Virus record (IMG/VR): IMGVR_UViG_3300037493_000740
Location: 1-20,019 of that record
Length of the DNA stretch: 20,019 nt
From: a virus
Direction: 5' to 3' (one strand)
The notes beneath the pieces were generated by a model. It made no database searches, was not told the DNA's origin, and was given only the letters and a program-made list of their open reading frames with translations. Made by a program: the position numbers and the translations under genes. Positions 5,295 to 14,574 of the stretch are shown one piece after another (position 1 is the first letter of the stretch; each line of letters begins with the position of its first letter).

Positions 5295-7472
5295 ATGCTA
5301 ATAGAAAATTCTAATTTCCGACTTAAAGATATTCCTAATTTCCATCCGTTATTAGAGCACTACGATCGCGTATCATTTTGGAAAGAAGAGAAACGTAAGT
5401 GTATAGAAGGTTATTGGGTCTCAGGTAAATGGATGCCAGGCCCTTTATACTACTACGTCAACTTTCACAACATACAATTTGAAGATGATACATCGGTAGC
5501 ACAAGCATTTGGTCTACCGTTTCTGCGCGATATAGATTGGGAGTTATTTCTTATCTATGATGAATGCAGAGGATTCTCAGGGTTTGCCGATGATAAAGTA
5601 TATACTTGCGACAGAAGATACGGGCCTGATAAAGCTATCTCTATTACTCTTAAAAGAATAACAGAAGCAGAAGCACAAAAGATGAAATACATTCCTGCTA
5701 GAGAATACTTAAGAAAAAACCACGGTAAATCCCTAGGCAAACCCTTATATAAAAATGCTGCTAAACATTTTATGTCTATTCAAGCAAGGGGGTCAGGTAA
5801 GAGTTATTCTACTTCAGGAATAGTTGCCCATAACTTTCTATTTGACGGAGCAACTGACTATGACGATTACTTAGCTAGAAGAAAGCTAAAGCAATATACT
5901 TCTTCAGAAAGTATAATAGGAGCCATCGATACTAAATACTCCGAGCCTTTAGTAGCAAAAGTAAAAACAGCCTTTGAGTTACTTCCAGGAGGATTTTCCC
6001 TAGGTGATGAAGAATATCCTGCACCTCTATTCTCAAGTTACTTTGGGTCTCTACAATCTAATAAGTATATTACAGCTAACTTATCTAAGTCTAAACTGTA
6101 TCATAGAACCTTTAAAGATAATCCGCTAGCAGCTAATGGTACTCGTGCCAATTTAGTAGCACTAGATGAGGTAGGTTTCATGTATAATATAAAGGAATCT
6201 TGGGGAGCCATAGAAGCGATACAAGCAGCAAAGACTAAAAAGAACCTAGTTATATGGGCACTGGGAACAGGTGGACTTGTCTCAGGAAAAGCGGCCCTAT
6301 ATGCAGAAAGTATATTTAGAAATCCACAAGATTATAATTGCGTAGAATTTGAAGATATCTTTGAGCACCGTGGTAAGATAGGATATTTTGTGCCATATTC
6401 TTTAGTGCAAAACGAATTTAAGAAAGGTCCTAATCTAGAGACAGATGAAGCATTAGCAAGAGTTAATATAGAACACAGACGAGTCATCGCTAAAAAATCA
6501 CCTGACCCTACGGTATATCAAACAGAGATTATCAACGGACCAATGGTTCCTAGTGAAGCATTCTTGGTACTAGAGGGCGCATTCTTCCCTACCTTGCAAC
6601 TTAAAGAGCAATTGGCAGAAGTAGAAGGAGGCAAATATAAAAAGTACACAGAGGCATCCTTTAAGGGTCATATATCGTTTAACTCTAAGAATGAGCCAGA
6701 ATTCTACACACAGCAAGATGCACAACCTATTAGAAAGTTCCCACTTAATAATAACGATGATAAAAAGAGTTGCATAGAATTATGGGTAAAACCACAAAAG
6801 AATGACGAAGGAGTTGTGCCTAGAGGGGTACATATCGCAGGAATTGACGTTGTAGATAAAGATAAGTCAACTACTGATTCCCTACCGTCTATAGTCGTAA
6901 TGAATCGTTTTACTCGACAAATAGTTGCCGAGTATACAGGGCGTACAGGGGAAGCAAAAGATTTTTATGAAGTTTGTAGAAAACTACTACTATATTATAA
7001 CGCAATAGGAATGTATGAGAAAAACCTTATTGGTCTTTACAACTACTTTGACCAAATGAAGTGTACATATCTATTGGCAGATACTCCTTATCAGCTGAGA
7101 TCTACAGATACTTATAAAGCAGGAACTAACACAGCTAAAGGTATTAATGCTTCTGGTACAGTTAATGCTGAAGCAAGAAACATGATTAAATCTTGGTTAC
7201 AAGAAAGAATATCAGAGAAATCTGAGACAAGAGTGTATGAAACATTATATTCTCCCGCTATGATAACAGAGTTAGTAATGTGGAATCCTAGTGGTAACTT
7301 TGATAGGGTATCTGCACTAGGAATGCTAATGTGGTTAGACTCTACAATGTTCAAAGAGAACGTAAGACTTAAAGAAGAAGTTAAAGGTTTTATGGATGAT
7401 CCCTATTGGGCAAACATGGGAGTTTTAAAAAAGAAACCAATATCTACTATTAATTCCAATTTTTATCCATAA
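5295..7472 (+). CDS. terL: Terminase large subunit (DNA-packaging ATPase and nuclease)
   Basis: The motor that pumps phage DNA into the prohead and cuts it. The ATPase part shows a variant Walker A, QARGSGKS (163-170), and a Walker B, LVALDE (287-292, catalytic E292), followed by a coupling-like segment IWALGTGG. The nuclease part is an RNase H-type domain with three spaced acidic residues: D518 in AGIDVVD, D596 in LLADTPY and D670 in NFDRVSA. At 725 residues it is longer than T4-like terminases, owing to an N-terminal region (GKWMPGPLYYYVNF, then FLRDIDWELF) typical of Bacteroidota phage terminases including crAss-like ones. ATG 5295 follows the preceding stop by one base. The order terminase-portal-scaffold-capsid is the standard head module. 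Confidence 0.92.
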   Translation: MLIENSNFRLKDIPNFHPLLEHYDRVSFWKEEKRKCIEGYWVSGKWMPGPLYYYVNFHNIQFEDDTSVAQAFGLPFLRDIDWELFLIYDECRGFSGFADDKVYTCDRRYGPDKAISITLKRITEAEAQKMKYIPAREYLRKNHGKSLGKPLYKNAAKHFMSIQARGSGKSYSTSGIVAHNFLFDGATDYDDYLARRKLKQYTSSESIIGAIDTKYSEPLVAKVKTAFELLPGGFSLGDEEYPAPLFSSYFGSLQSNKYITANLSKSKLYHRTFKDNPLAANGTRANLVALDEVGFMYNIKESWGAIEAIQAAKTKKNLVIWALGTGGLVSGKAALYAESIFRNPQDYNCVEFEDIFEHRGKIGYFVPYSLVQNEFKKGPNLETDEALARVNIEHRRVIAKKSPDPTVYQTEIINGPMVPSEAFLVLEGAFFPTLQLKEQLAEVEGGKYKKYTEASFKGHISFNSKNEPEFYTQQDAQPIRKFPLNNNDDKKSCIELWVKPQKNDEGVVPRGVHIAGIDVVDKDKSTTDSLPSIVVMNRFTRQIVAEYTGRTGEAKDFYEVCRKLLLYYNAIGMYEKNLIGLYNYFDQMKCTYLLADTPYQLRSTDTYKAGTNTAKGINASGTVNAEARNMIKSWLQERISEKSETRVYETLYSPAMITELVMWNPSGNFDRVSALGMLMWLDSTMFKENVRLKEEVKGFMDDPYWANMGVLKKKPISTINSNFYP

Positions 7473-7498
7473 ATTTGTATCTTAAATAAATTATTACT

Positions 7499-9928
7499 AT
7501 GAGTTCTCCAGTTAAAATGCAAGGATATATTAGTTTCCCTAGACAGAAGCTACCTGATTCCAAGAAAGACGACAATTGGTTTAAAAAGAATATAGACTTT
7601 GCAGAGCACTTGTTAACCTCTGATGTTAACCTACGCTCTAATTTTAAAAACAAAAAGAGTAACTATAATTTAAGGGCTAATATAATTAACGTTAAAGATT
7701 TTGAAAAATACATTAATCCAGACAATCTGGACCTTGAATCATTACCTGCATCTTTTCAGCATGTGGGCATTGAGAATTCTAAGATTAATCTTTTACTAGG
7801 AGAGTATTCTAAAAGAAAAAAAGAATTTAAAGCTTATATTTCTGCTAATGACTCTGACGGAATAGGACGTAAGGAAGAAGAATTAATGAATCAAATTAAA
7901 TCTGAACTTACAGATATAATTAAATCTACTTCTATCTCAGATGAAGAAGTGCAGAAAAGATTAAAGAAATTAGAAAATTACCAAACATACGAATACCAGG
8001 ATGTAGCAGAAATTACTGCTAATAAAATACTTAAGAAAGAATACAAAGAGGGTGACTTCGATTTTACTTTCCTACGTACCTTTGAAGACTTACTAGTTGG
8101 AGGGGAAGAAATAATGTATTGTGGAGTACTTGGAGGCAATCCAGTAATGAGAAGAGTAAATCCTATGAATGTCTATACAATGGGAGGTAACTCTATGTAC
8201 ATTGAAGATGCAGATATTATCGTTGAATACGGATACAAATCTGTTGGACAAATAATTGATGACTATTGGGAAGAACTTTCTGAAGATGATGTAGATTTCC
8301 TAGAAAGAGGAAAAACAGATGCTTCTGCAGGAGGCGGTGGTATAGGACTTAATAGAGATATTTCTGTATATGATTATTACGGAGAACAAGGAGCACTAAG
8401 TATTTTCCATCCTAATGAGATGGGAACTAGGACTTTCTCAGGAGCCTTTGATACATACGGAAACGTAAGAGTACTTAAAGTATGTTGGAGATCGAGAAGA
8501 AAGATTGGGGAATTAACTTTCTTTGACGATGACGGCCAGGAACAAAAAGATTGGGTTCCCGAAGATTACAAAGTTAAAAAAGATTTAGGAGAAACTGTAA
8601 AATGGATATGGGTAAATGAGTGGATGGAAGGTACTAAAATTGCTGACCATATTTATACGGTAATGCGCCCTGTACCTTATGCTTCTAAATCACTTGTAAA
8701 TAAATCTAAAGGAACCCCTCCATATGTAGGCTCAGTAAACTCTACCAATGACTACAAAGTTCAGTCCTTAATGGACATTATGAAACCTCTTACATACTCT
8801 TATGACATTGCCTATTACAAAAGAGAGCTTGAAATTGCTACATATAAGGGTTCCTTTACTGCTATCAATTCCTCCCTTATACCTTCAGGTTGGGACCCAA
8901 AAGAGTGGATGCGATATGTTACTATAAATAAGTTTGCTTGGCTAGACCCAACTAATGAAATACTTAAAGGACCTTCTCAAGGTAAATCCGCGGGAGCCTT
9001 TAATACACTTACTGCTACTCAAGTAAATATAGGTGACCCTCAAGCAATTGGGATGTATACTAACTTACTAGTAGATATAGAAAATACTTTAGGCAAACTA
9101 GCAGGCGTATCAGGCGCGCGCGAGGGTCAAGTAAGTAATAGACAATCTAACGGTAGTGTAGAGACGGAAGTATCACAAACTTCTCATATTACTGAAAAAT
9201 GGTTTGCAATAGATGCTAACTTCCGTAAAAGAGTTCTTACTAAATTCCTAGAAGCTTGTAAATATGCATACAAGAAAAACCCTAAGAAAGGACAGTTCTT
9301 ATTAGACGACATGGGCCAACATATGGTGACTAAGTTTGATGAGTTTGTTTCTTCTGAATATGATGTGCATATTTCTAATTCAACTAATGATACCCAGTTA
9401 TACGATGATCTTAGAGCACTTTCTCAAGCAGCTATCCAAAATGGCCAAGCTACTATCTCAGACCTTATTGCAATTACACAATCTGAATCTGTACAAGAAG
9501 TCTCAAGACGTTTAGAAGATTCTGCTAGAAGAATTAAAGAAGAAGGTCAACAAATGGAAGAAAAGAAAATGGCTTCTCAAGAAGAGCAAACTAAAGCAAT
9601 GCTTGAAGATAAAAATGCTCAACGTCAAATAGAAGTTAAATTCCATGATGATGATATCGCAGTAAAACGTGAGCAAATACAAGCTGACTTACAAATTGCA
9701 GGTATGAAAGAAATGAATACTAATACTAGACATGCTATAGACGGAGAAAGAGTTGATACAGATAAAAACGGAATAGACGATTATTTAGATATCAGACGTA
9801 CCGATGTAGATGAGAAATATAAACAAGATCAGATTAGATTAGGAGAAGATAAATTAACTGAACAAATAAGATCTAATACTGCTAAAGAAGAAATAGCAAG
9901 AGAAAAAGTAAATAAACCAACTAAATAA
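7499..9928 (+). CDS. Portal protein
   Basis: The dodecameric channel at one capsid vertex through which DNA enters and leaves. Evidence is its place directly after the large terminase, its length (809 residues, usual for portals of Bacteroidota phages), and features of the fold: an N-terminal region with charged helices (about 100-180), a central mixed region, and a GVSGAREGQ segment around residue 540 followed by a helix-forming stretch (SVETEVSQTSHITEKWF), a common pattern in phage portals. From about residue 660 to the end it is a long, charged, coiled-coil-like tail rich in Glu, Lys and Gln. Within this tail a loop DTDKNGIDDYLD (753-764) matches a calcium-binding EF-hand/dockerin loop. 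A weak terminator-like hairpin follows the gene. Confidence 0.87.
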   Translation: MSSPVKMQGYISFPRQKLPDSKKDDNWFKKNIDFAEHLLTSDVNLRSNFKNKKSNYNLRANIINVKDFEKYINPDNLDLESLPASFQHVGIENSKINLLLGEYSKRKKEFKAYISANDSDGIGRKEEELMNQIKSELTDIIKSTSISDEEVQKRLKKLENYQTYEYQDVAEITANKILKKEYKEGDFDFTFLRTFEDLLVGGEEIMYCGVLGGNPVMRRVNPMNVYTMGGNSMYIEDADIIVEYGYKSVGQIIDDYWEELSEDDVDFLERGKTDASAGGGGIGLNRDISVYDYYGEQGALSIFHPNEMGTRTFSGAFDTYGNVRVLKVCWRSRRKIGELTFFDDDGQEQKDWVPEDYKVKKDLGETVKWIWVNEWMEGTKIADHIYTVMRPVPYASKSLVNKSKGTPPYVGSVNSTNDYKVQSLMDIMKPLTYSYDIAYYKRELEIATYKGSFTAINSSLIPSGWDPKEWMRYVTINKFAWLDPTNEILKGPSQGKSAGAFNTLTATQVNIGDPQAIGMYTNLLVDIENTLGKLAGVSGAREGQVSNRQSNGSVETEVSQTSHITEKWFAIDANFRKRVLTKFLEACKYAYKKNPKKGQFLLDDMGQHMVTKFDEFVSSEYDVHISNSTNDTQLYDDLRALSQAAIQNGQATISDLIAITQSESVQEVSRRLEDSARRIKEEGQQMEEKKMASQEEQTKAMLEDKNAQRQIEVKFHDDDIAVKREQIQADLQIAGMKEMNTNTRHAIDGERVDTDKNGIDDYLDIRRTDVDEKYKQDQIRLGEDKLTEQIRSNTAKEEIAREKVNKPTK

Positions 9929-9932
9929 AGCT

Positions 9933-9990
9933 ATAGCCCTATAGGAGAAATCATAAAAAATATATAGGCTATTTATAAAAATTATTTTAA
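9933..9990 (+). terminator. Weak terminator-like hairpin after portal gene
   Basis: ATAGCC-c-TATA (9933-9943) pairs with TATAGGCTAT (9963-9972), with one bulged C, and is followed by an A/T-rich tail containing ATTATTTTAAT. The stem is AU-rich and the loop is long (19 nt), so it may only attenuate transcription or set a processing site between portal and scaffold. Confidence 0.35.
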
Positions 9991-10017
9991 TATTGTAACT
10001 AATTAACGACAGCAAAT

Positions 10018-11187
10018 ATGAGTGAAGAGATTAACGACCTATTTGAAGGACTTCAAATAATGTCAGCAGCAGAATTAAATTCAGCCGTGGAATCTAAAAA
10101 TGAAGACGGAGAATCTTCAAAAGAAGATTCGGAAGAATTTACTTTAACTCCAGTAGCATCTGAAAAAGGAGATGATGATACTACTAGAGAGAATAAAACA
10201 GTAACAGCGAGAGCTGAAACTAACAATAGTTCTAACGAGAACAAGAATGAAGTAGTTTACAAGGCCTTGATGAAGGAACTAGTTAACTCAGGAGTTTTAA
10301 CCGTTGAAGAAATGGAAAAGCTAGATGAGATGCCAGGAACCTTTGATTCAATTAAAGAGTTAGTAAACAAAACAGTTGAAACAAATTTTAAAGCTAAAGA
10401 GAACAGCTGGAAAAGTAACATGTCTTCTGCAAAGAAAAGATTTTTAGAAATCGAAGATGCATTTGACGAAACTGACCAAGCAATCTTAATGGCACAGAGA
10501 TTAGAGTTCTTTGATACAGTAAATATAGATACAGTTAGAGCAGATGAAAATTTGCAAAAGCAAATATACTATGAGCAGTTAAAAGCTAAGAACTTTTCAG
10601 ATGCAGATGCAATAGAAGCGATTGATGATGCAGTCTCTGTTAATAAATTAGAGGAAAAAGCTTTGAAAGCAATTCCTGAATTAAAAGCAATGTCTCAACA
10701 TGTAGTTAATCAGTCTAGAAATAACAAAGAGTTAAAAACTAAAGCAGAACAAAAAGCTCAGATGGATGCTTTTGAAAATCTACTAGGCAATATAGATTCT
10801 AGAGAAGGTTTTATAGATGGTTTAAATCTCAATAAAGTCTCTAAAGATAAATTAAAAGGCAATATAGTAAACCCTGTTTACACGGACCCTAAATCAGGAA
10901 AAGAGTTTAACAGTTTAATGTATAAGCAACAAAGAAACCCAGTAGAGTTTGAAATGTTGATTAACTACTATGACACATTAGGCCTATTTAACCTAGACAA
11001 AGAAGGTAAGTTTAAACCTGATATTACTAAGTTAAAGAACGTAGCAAAAACAGCAGCTATCAATGAATTAGATAAAGTCATTGCAGCTGAAGAACAAAGA
11101 GGAGTAGGTCGTAACACATCTATGGAAACCTCACAAAAAACAGAAGGTATACTTAGTCTCCTCGAAAGAGCGACTGGTGGAAAATAA
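10018..11187 (+). CDS. Probable capsid scaffolding protein
   Basis: A 389-residue acidic, mostly helical protein between portal and major capsid genes, the usual site of the scaffold. The N-terminal 75 residues are low-complexity and acidic (SKNEDGESSKEDSEEF), followed by a helical core with many Lys/Glu repeats, a region around 150-240 with likely coiled coil, and a C-terminal part containing VNPVYTDPKSGKEFNS and a final LSLLERATGGK. There is no cysteine-rich or enzymatic motif, and no protease triad is seen. Arginine is nearly always AGA here (10 of 11), unlike the next gene. The leader contains GACAGCAAA just before the ATG, also seen before the gene at 12826. An internal head protein of other type is the main alternative. 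Confidence 0.68.
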   Translation: MSEEINDLFEGLQIMSAAELNSAVESKNEDGESSKEDSEEFTLTPVASEKGDDDTTRENKTVTARAETNNSSNENKNEVVYKALMKELVNSGVLTVEEMEKLDEMPGTFDSIKELVNKTVETNFKAKENSWKSNMSSAKKRFLEIEDAFDETDQAILMAQRLEFFDTVNIDTVRADENLQKQIYYEQLKAKNFSDADAIEAIDDAVSVNKLEEKALKAIPELKAMSQHVVNQSRNNKELKTKAEQKAQMDAFENLLGNIDSREGFIDGLNLNKVSKDKLKGNIVNPVYTDPKSGKEFNSLMYKQQRNPVEFEMLINYYDTLGLFNLDKEGKFKPDITKLKNVAKTAAINELDKVIAAEEQRGVGRNTSMETSQKTEGILSLLERATGGK

Positions 11188-11228
11188 AATAAATTTATTC
11201 GTTTAACAATTAATAACAAAAAACAAAA

Positions 11229-12740
11229 ATGGCTCAATTACTCCCATTACAACGGTATGAAGCTAAAGATTACAATGGTTTGGTTACTGATAACCACTTC
11301 CATTCTTTGTATCAACAAAAACCTCAGTTGATTAGTAATGTAATTAAACAAATTTACAAGACTAACCTACAAGGTAAATTACGTGAATTCGTAGATCGTT
11401 TCCCTGTAAAAGAAGTGGAACAAGAAAACGGATTTTATAACTGGATGTTGCAAGGTCAACACGATAAGAATCTTCCTCTAGTAGATGCTGAAACTATTGA
11501 CGGACGTACTATTTCTGCAGGGACTTTCCCAGCAAACATTGGTGCTAACGGAGAACGTTTTTACTTAATCTTTGACGAACCGTTGTTTGAAGAAACTAAC
11601 GTACTTCGTGGAGAAGTTGATGATTATCACTTGTTGGTTAAGAAAGCGATGGACGCAGGTTCTCGTTACAAAGTTGAAGTTGAATTAGTAACTGATAACT
11701 CTACTAAGTCTGTTCCTTCTGAGGAATTGTCTGTTGGAGGTCGTTGGTCTAAATTCTATTCTCTTTCTCCTTCTACATTATCTTACCAAGGTGCTAAGCC
11801 TTATTTCACTTCTCCTTGGAGAATGGAAAATCGTCCTTCTACATTACGTATGGAGTATGAAGTTGCAGGTAACACAATCAACAAAGGTAAAAACGAACCA
11901 TTAGAGTTTGGATTTAACTACAAAGGACAACAAGAATCAATTTGGATTAACTATCAAGATATGGTAGCTCATCACCAATGTGAAGAAATGTTTGCTCGTA
12001 TGTTGATGTACGGTAAGAAAAACTGGACAGCTGACCACAAATACTTGAACAAAGATGACAAGACTAAATATGCTATCGAATCAGGTGCAGGTTTCTTCGA
12101 GCAAATTGCTCCATCTAACGTTCACTACTATAACTCTTATGACCTTGATTGGCATTTAGAATTATTGTTAGACATGGGTGTTGGTAAAATTGAAAGAGGT
12201 AAGCGTGTAATTCACTTGTTAACAGGAGAATTCGGTGCTATTGAAATTTCTAAGCAAATCCAAGCTAAATCAGGAACAGGTAAATTCACTGTAATCTCTG
12301 ATAAGTTCTTAATGAGTAACACAGACCCAGGAAACTTAGGTGGTAAAAACACTAAAGGTTTAATGGAGCCACAGTGGAACGTGTACGAATGGTACAATGG
12401 AGTTGTTATTATGGTTGAGATCGTTGATTTCTTCGATGATGATGTTTACTTCCCTCAACGTCACCCTGATGGAAAAGGTCTTGTAGAATCTCACCGTATC
12501 TTAGCTTTAGACTATGGCGACAATGCAGGTATCTACCGTGTTAAACCAAAAGGAGTTCCAGATTACAACTGGGCATATATCCCAGGTATGAGAGACCCGT
12601 TCTCTCCTGCAGGTAAAGGTTCACCTAAAATGGTAGCTTCTCCAGTAGACGGATACTCAGTACACTTCCAGAAGTGGGGTGGATTGATGATTGAAGATCC
12701 TACTAAAGTAGTAGATTTACGTCTTTCAGTAGAGAGATAA
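11229..12740 (+). CDS. Major capsid protein
   Basis: The main shell protein, expected to adopt the HK97 fold. Evidence is its position after portal and scaffold genes, its length of 503 residues (usual for Bacteroidota phage capsid proteins of the crAss-like kind), and strong codon bias: 15 of 20 arginines use CGT while the neighbouring scaffold uses AGA, a sign of selection for high expression. It begins MAQLLPLQRYEAKDYNGLVT and shows an N-terminal helical arm region (SNVIKQIYKTNLQGKLREF), then beta-rich and helical segments, and ends in a strand-rich part (DPTKVVDLRLSVER). It has few cysteines and no signal. The A-rich leader (AACAAAAAACAAAA) replaces a Shine-Dalgarno sequence. A strong terminator follows 18 bases after the stop. 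The HK97 fold itself is inferred. Confidence 0.85.
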   Translation: MAQLLPLQRYEAKDYNGLVTDNHFHSLYQQKPQLISNVIKQIYKTNLQGKLREFVDRFPVKEVEQENGFYNWMLQGQHDKNLPLVDAETIDGRTISAGTFPANIGANGERFYLIFDEPLFEETNVLRGEVDDYHLLVKKAMDAGSRYKVEVELVTDNSTKSVPSEELSVGGRWSKFYSLSPSTLSYQGAKPYFTSPWRMENRPSTLRMEYEVAGNTINKGKNEPLEFGFNYKGQQESIWINYQDMVAHHQCEEMFARMLMYGKKNWTADHKYLNKDDKTKYAIESGAGFFEQIAPSNVHYYNSYDLDWHLELLLDMGVGKIERGKRVIHLLTGEFGAIEISKQIQAKSGTGKFTVISDKFLMSNTDPGNLGGKNTKGLMEPQWNVYEWYNGVVIMVEIVDFFDDDVYFPQRHPDGKGLVESHRILALDYGDNAGIYRVKPKGVPDYNWAYIPGMRDPFSPAGKGSPKMVASPVDGYSVHFQKWGGLMIEDPTKVVDLRLSVER

Positions 12741-12758
12741 TAAATATAAAGAATGTAT

Positions 12759-12793
12759 CCCCTTGGAGCTAATCACTCCGAGGGGGCATTTTT
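12759..12793 (+). terminator. Intrinsic terminator after capsid gene
   Basis: CCCCTTGGAG (12759-12768) pairs with CTCCGAGGGG (12776-12785) as a 10-bp GC-rich stem with one wobble and a 7-nt loop, followed by TTTTT at 12789-12793. It is one of the best terminators in the window and probably sets the high capsid transcript apart from downstream genes. Confidence 0.88.
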
Positions 12794-12825
12794 AATAAGA
12801 GAATTAATAATTGACAGCAAAATAA

Positions 12826-13764
12826 ATGGAAACAACGACAGCAGAAAAAGTGGTTTATGGTACATTTCTACAAGATAGAATTGTTGCAGTAAAACCAGTA
12901 GAATCATCAGGGAAATGGAGTACCCTATTAGTATCTGGACAGGACAATAAAAAAGACCCGTTCATTTATAACAAAGCAAAACGAAGCTACCAATTGCCTC
13001 TTAACAATGCAAACTTAGGTGGAGGAGTTAAAGTAATTTTAGACGATCAAAAGAGAGTTAAAATTCAAAAATACATGGAGTCTTTTCCTAACGGAATGAC
13101 CCAAAAAGAGTTCTTTGAAAAAGAATTAGGAGTAAATTTAAACCCTACTCTTAAGGCTGAAGAAAACTTCTGGAGAACAGACAGAAGAGGTAGAGTAGTA
13201 ATGACTAAAGAAGGTACTACACTAAATCTTAATCTTTCTCTAGACATGCTTAAGTATCTTATACTTATAGCTAATAAGTCACTAGTATCTCCTTCATACG
13301 AAGATAGAACATTGAAAGCGACTTATGAGTTTATGATTGTAGATGAGAGCAAAGTAACTACTAAGAAATTAGCAGAGGCAAGTGTTAAGGCAGATGCGTT
13401 TATTAAGTATGCAGAAATTACAAATAGTAAGAAAGCTACTATTGGATTTATTAAATCCCTAGGTAGAACTATTCCTGCGACCGCAAGTGAAGAGTGGATA
13501 AAAAATGAAGTCTTAAATATTGCAGATAATAACCCTGCATATTTCTTAGAAATTGTTAATCATCCTCAATATAATGAGCGTATCTTTGTACAAGAAGCTG
13601 TAGAAGCAGGTGCAATTATTCGTAAAGGAGAGAAGAGATACACACTTGACAACGGTGCTGAGTTAGGAGATATGACAGATGTTATTAACTACTTACTTAA
13701 CCCTGATAATCAGGAAGTAAAACTTAGAATTAAAGCAAAAATTGATTTAGCAAAACGTAACTAA
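12826..13764 (+). CDS. Conserved-looking virion-module protein, 312 residues
   Basis: A soluble protein of unknown exact role between the capsid and the connector-type gene. The first 100 residues look beta-rich (VVYGTFLQDRIVAVKP and later GGGVKVILDDQKRVKIQKYM), followed by a helical middle and a C-terminal region with a short motif GAIIRKGEKRYTLDNGAELG and DVINYLLNPDNQEVKLRIKA. Proteins with this style of C-terminal repeat of a basic loop and a helix occur in Bacteroidota phage virion modules, but I cannot attach a name. It is separated from the capsid gene by a terminator and a leader with GACAGCAAA before the ATG. The next gene follows after two bases. A head-completion or internal virion protein are both possible. 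Confidence 0.65.
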   Translation: METTTAEKVVYGTFLQDRIVAVKPVESSGKWSTLLVSGQDNKKDPFIYNKAKRSYQLPLNNANLGGGVKVILDDQKRVKIQKYMESFPNGMTQKEFFEKELGVNLNPTLKAEENFWRTDRRGRVVMTKEGTTLNLNLSLDMLKYLILIANKSLVSPSYEDRTLKATYEFMIVDESKVTTKKLAEASVKADAFIKYAEITNSKKATIGFIKSLGRTIPATASEEWIKNEVLNIADNNPAYFLEIVNHPQYNERIFVQEAVEAGAIIRKGEKRYTLDNGAELGDMTDVINYLLNPDNQEVKLRIKAKIDLAKRN

Positions 13765-13766
13765 TT

Positions 13767-14534
13767 ATGACTGCAAACGAAATGGCTGATGCATTAGAAT
13801 TAAAACTAGACAGAAGTGATAGTTTTGGTTCCCCTGGATATGAAGATTTTGAATTATCTTCTGTCCTAAGTGAAGCTAATAGTTTATATGTTAAGAAGTA
13901 CTTTGATGAATTAAACAACAGAAAAGGTAAAGGCTTCCAAGAAACAGAAATTAGAGACCAAGGTTTGGGAGCGTTAATACTAGACGCTCCCTCCCTCGTT
14001 TCTTCAGCTTCACAAGTTGGTGTAATAGTCAACCCTAATGTAGTTGGAAAGTTCTTTGACTTACCGTTGAACCATATGTATACTATCTATGAAGAATGTA
14101 CAATAGATAAAATAGAATGTGGAACAGCAAAAACTAGTATAGTTGCTTATGTAACTCCAATAGCTCATACAGAAATGCAGAGATTTAATTGGAGTAAGTA
14201 TAAGAAACCTTTCTATAATATTTCAGGAGACTCAAGAGTTTGGAGATCTGAATTTTCTAGACAAGTAACTGGAATTAATCCCGCGTCACCTGCAACTGCA
14301 AAGAGGCACGAGATGTTTACAGACGGTACTTTTAACATTACAGCATATCACATGCGCTATGTTAAAAACCCTGAGAATATAGTAGTAGATAGAAATACTC
14401 CTACTAACCAACGTAACTGTGAACTAGATACTTCTACTCACATAGTTATAGTAGACATAGCAATGAGCTTAATGTCTGATAGAATAAGAGAACAAAGAAT
14501 GCAAAACATAGAGCAATTTAAAGAGCTCGAATAG
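13767..14534 (+). CDS. Probable head-tail connector or ring protein, 255 residues
   Basis: Structural protein downstream of the capsid gene. The N-terminus (MTANEMADALELKLD, then SPGYEDFELSSVLSEANSL) follows a pattern that recurs in proteins of about 250-300 residues in crAss-like and other Bacteroidota phage virion modules: a helix, the GYEDFE segment, and an amphipathic helix. The rest is mixed alpha/beta, with C106-C112-type cysteines in the centre and a helical C-terminal end (DIAMSLMSDRIREQRMQNIE). Such proteins sit at the head-tail interface in related phages; this assignment comes from resemblance and position rather than a diagnostic motif. It ends with TAG, which shows TAG is used as a stop and not recoded. 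Confidence 0.55.
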   Translation: MTANEMADALELKLDRSDSFGSPGYEDFELSSVLSEANSLYVKKYFDELNNRKGKGFQETEIRDQGLGALILDAPSLVSSASQVGVIVNPNVVGKFFDLPLNHMYTIYEECTIDKIECGTAKTSIVAYVTPIAHTEMQRFNWSKYKKPFYNISGDSRVWRSEFSRQVTGINPASPATAKRHEMFTDGTFNITAYHMRYVKNPENIVVDRNTPTNQRNCELDTSTHIVIVDIAMSLMSDRIREQRMQNIEQFKELE

Positions 14535-14574
14535 ATAATAATAATATAACAATAACAATTTAAAATTAAAAAAA

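Noticed and set aside
7470-7477. TAAATTTG as a promoter box before the portal gene
   Set aside because: It overlaps the terminase stop codon in A/T-rich sequence and has no -33 partner, so a chance match is likely.
7450-7653. Minus-strand frame at the terminase-portal junction
   Set aside because: It lies antisense to two clear genes and has no independent support.
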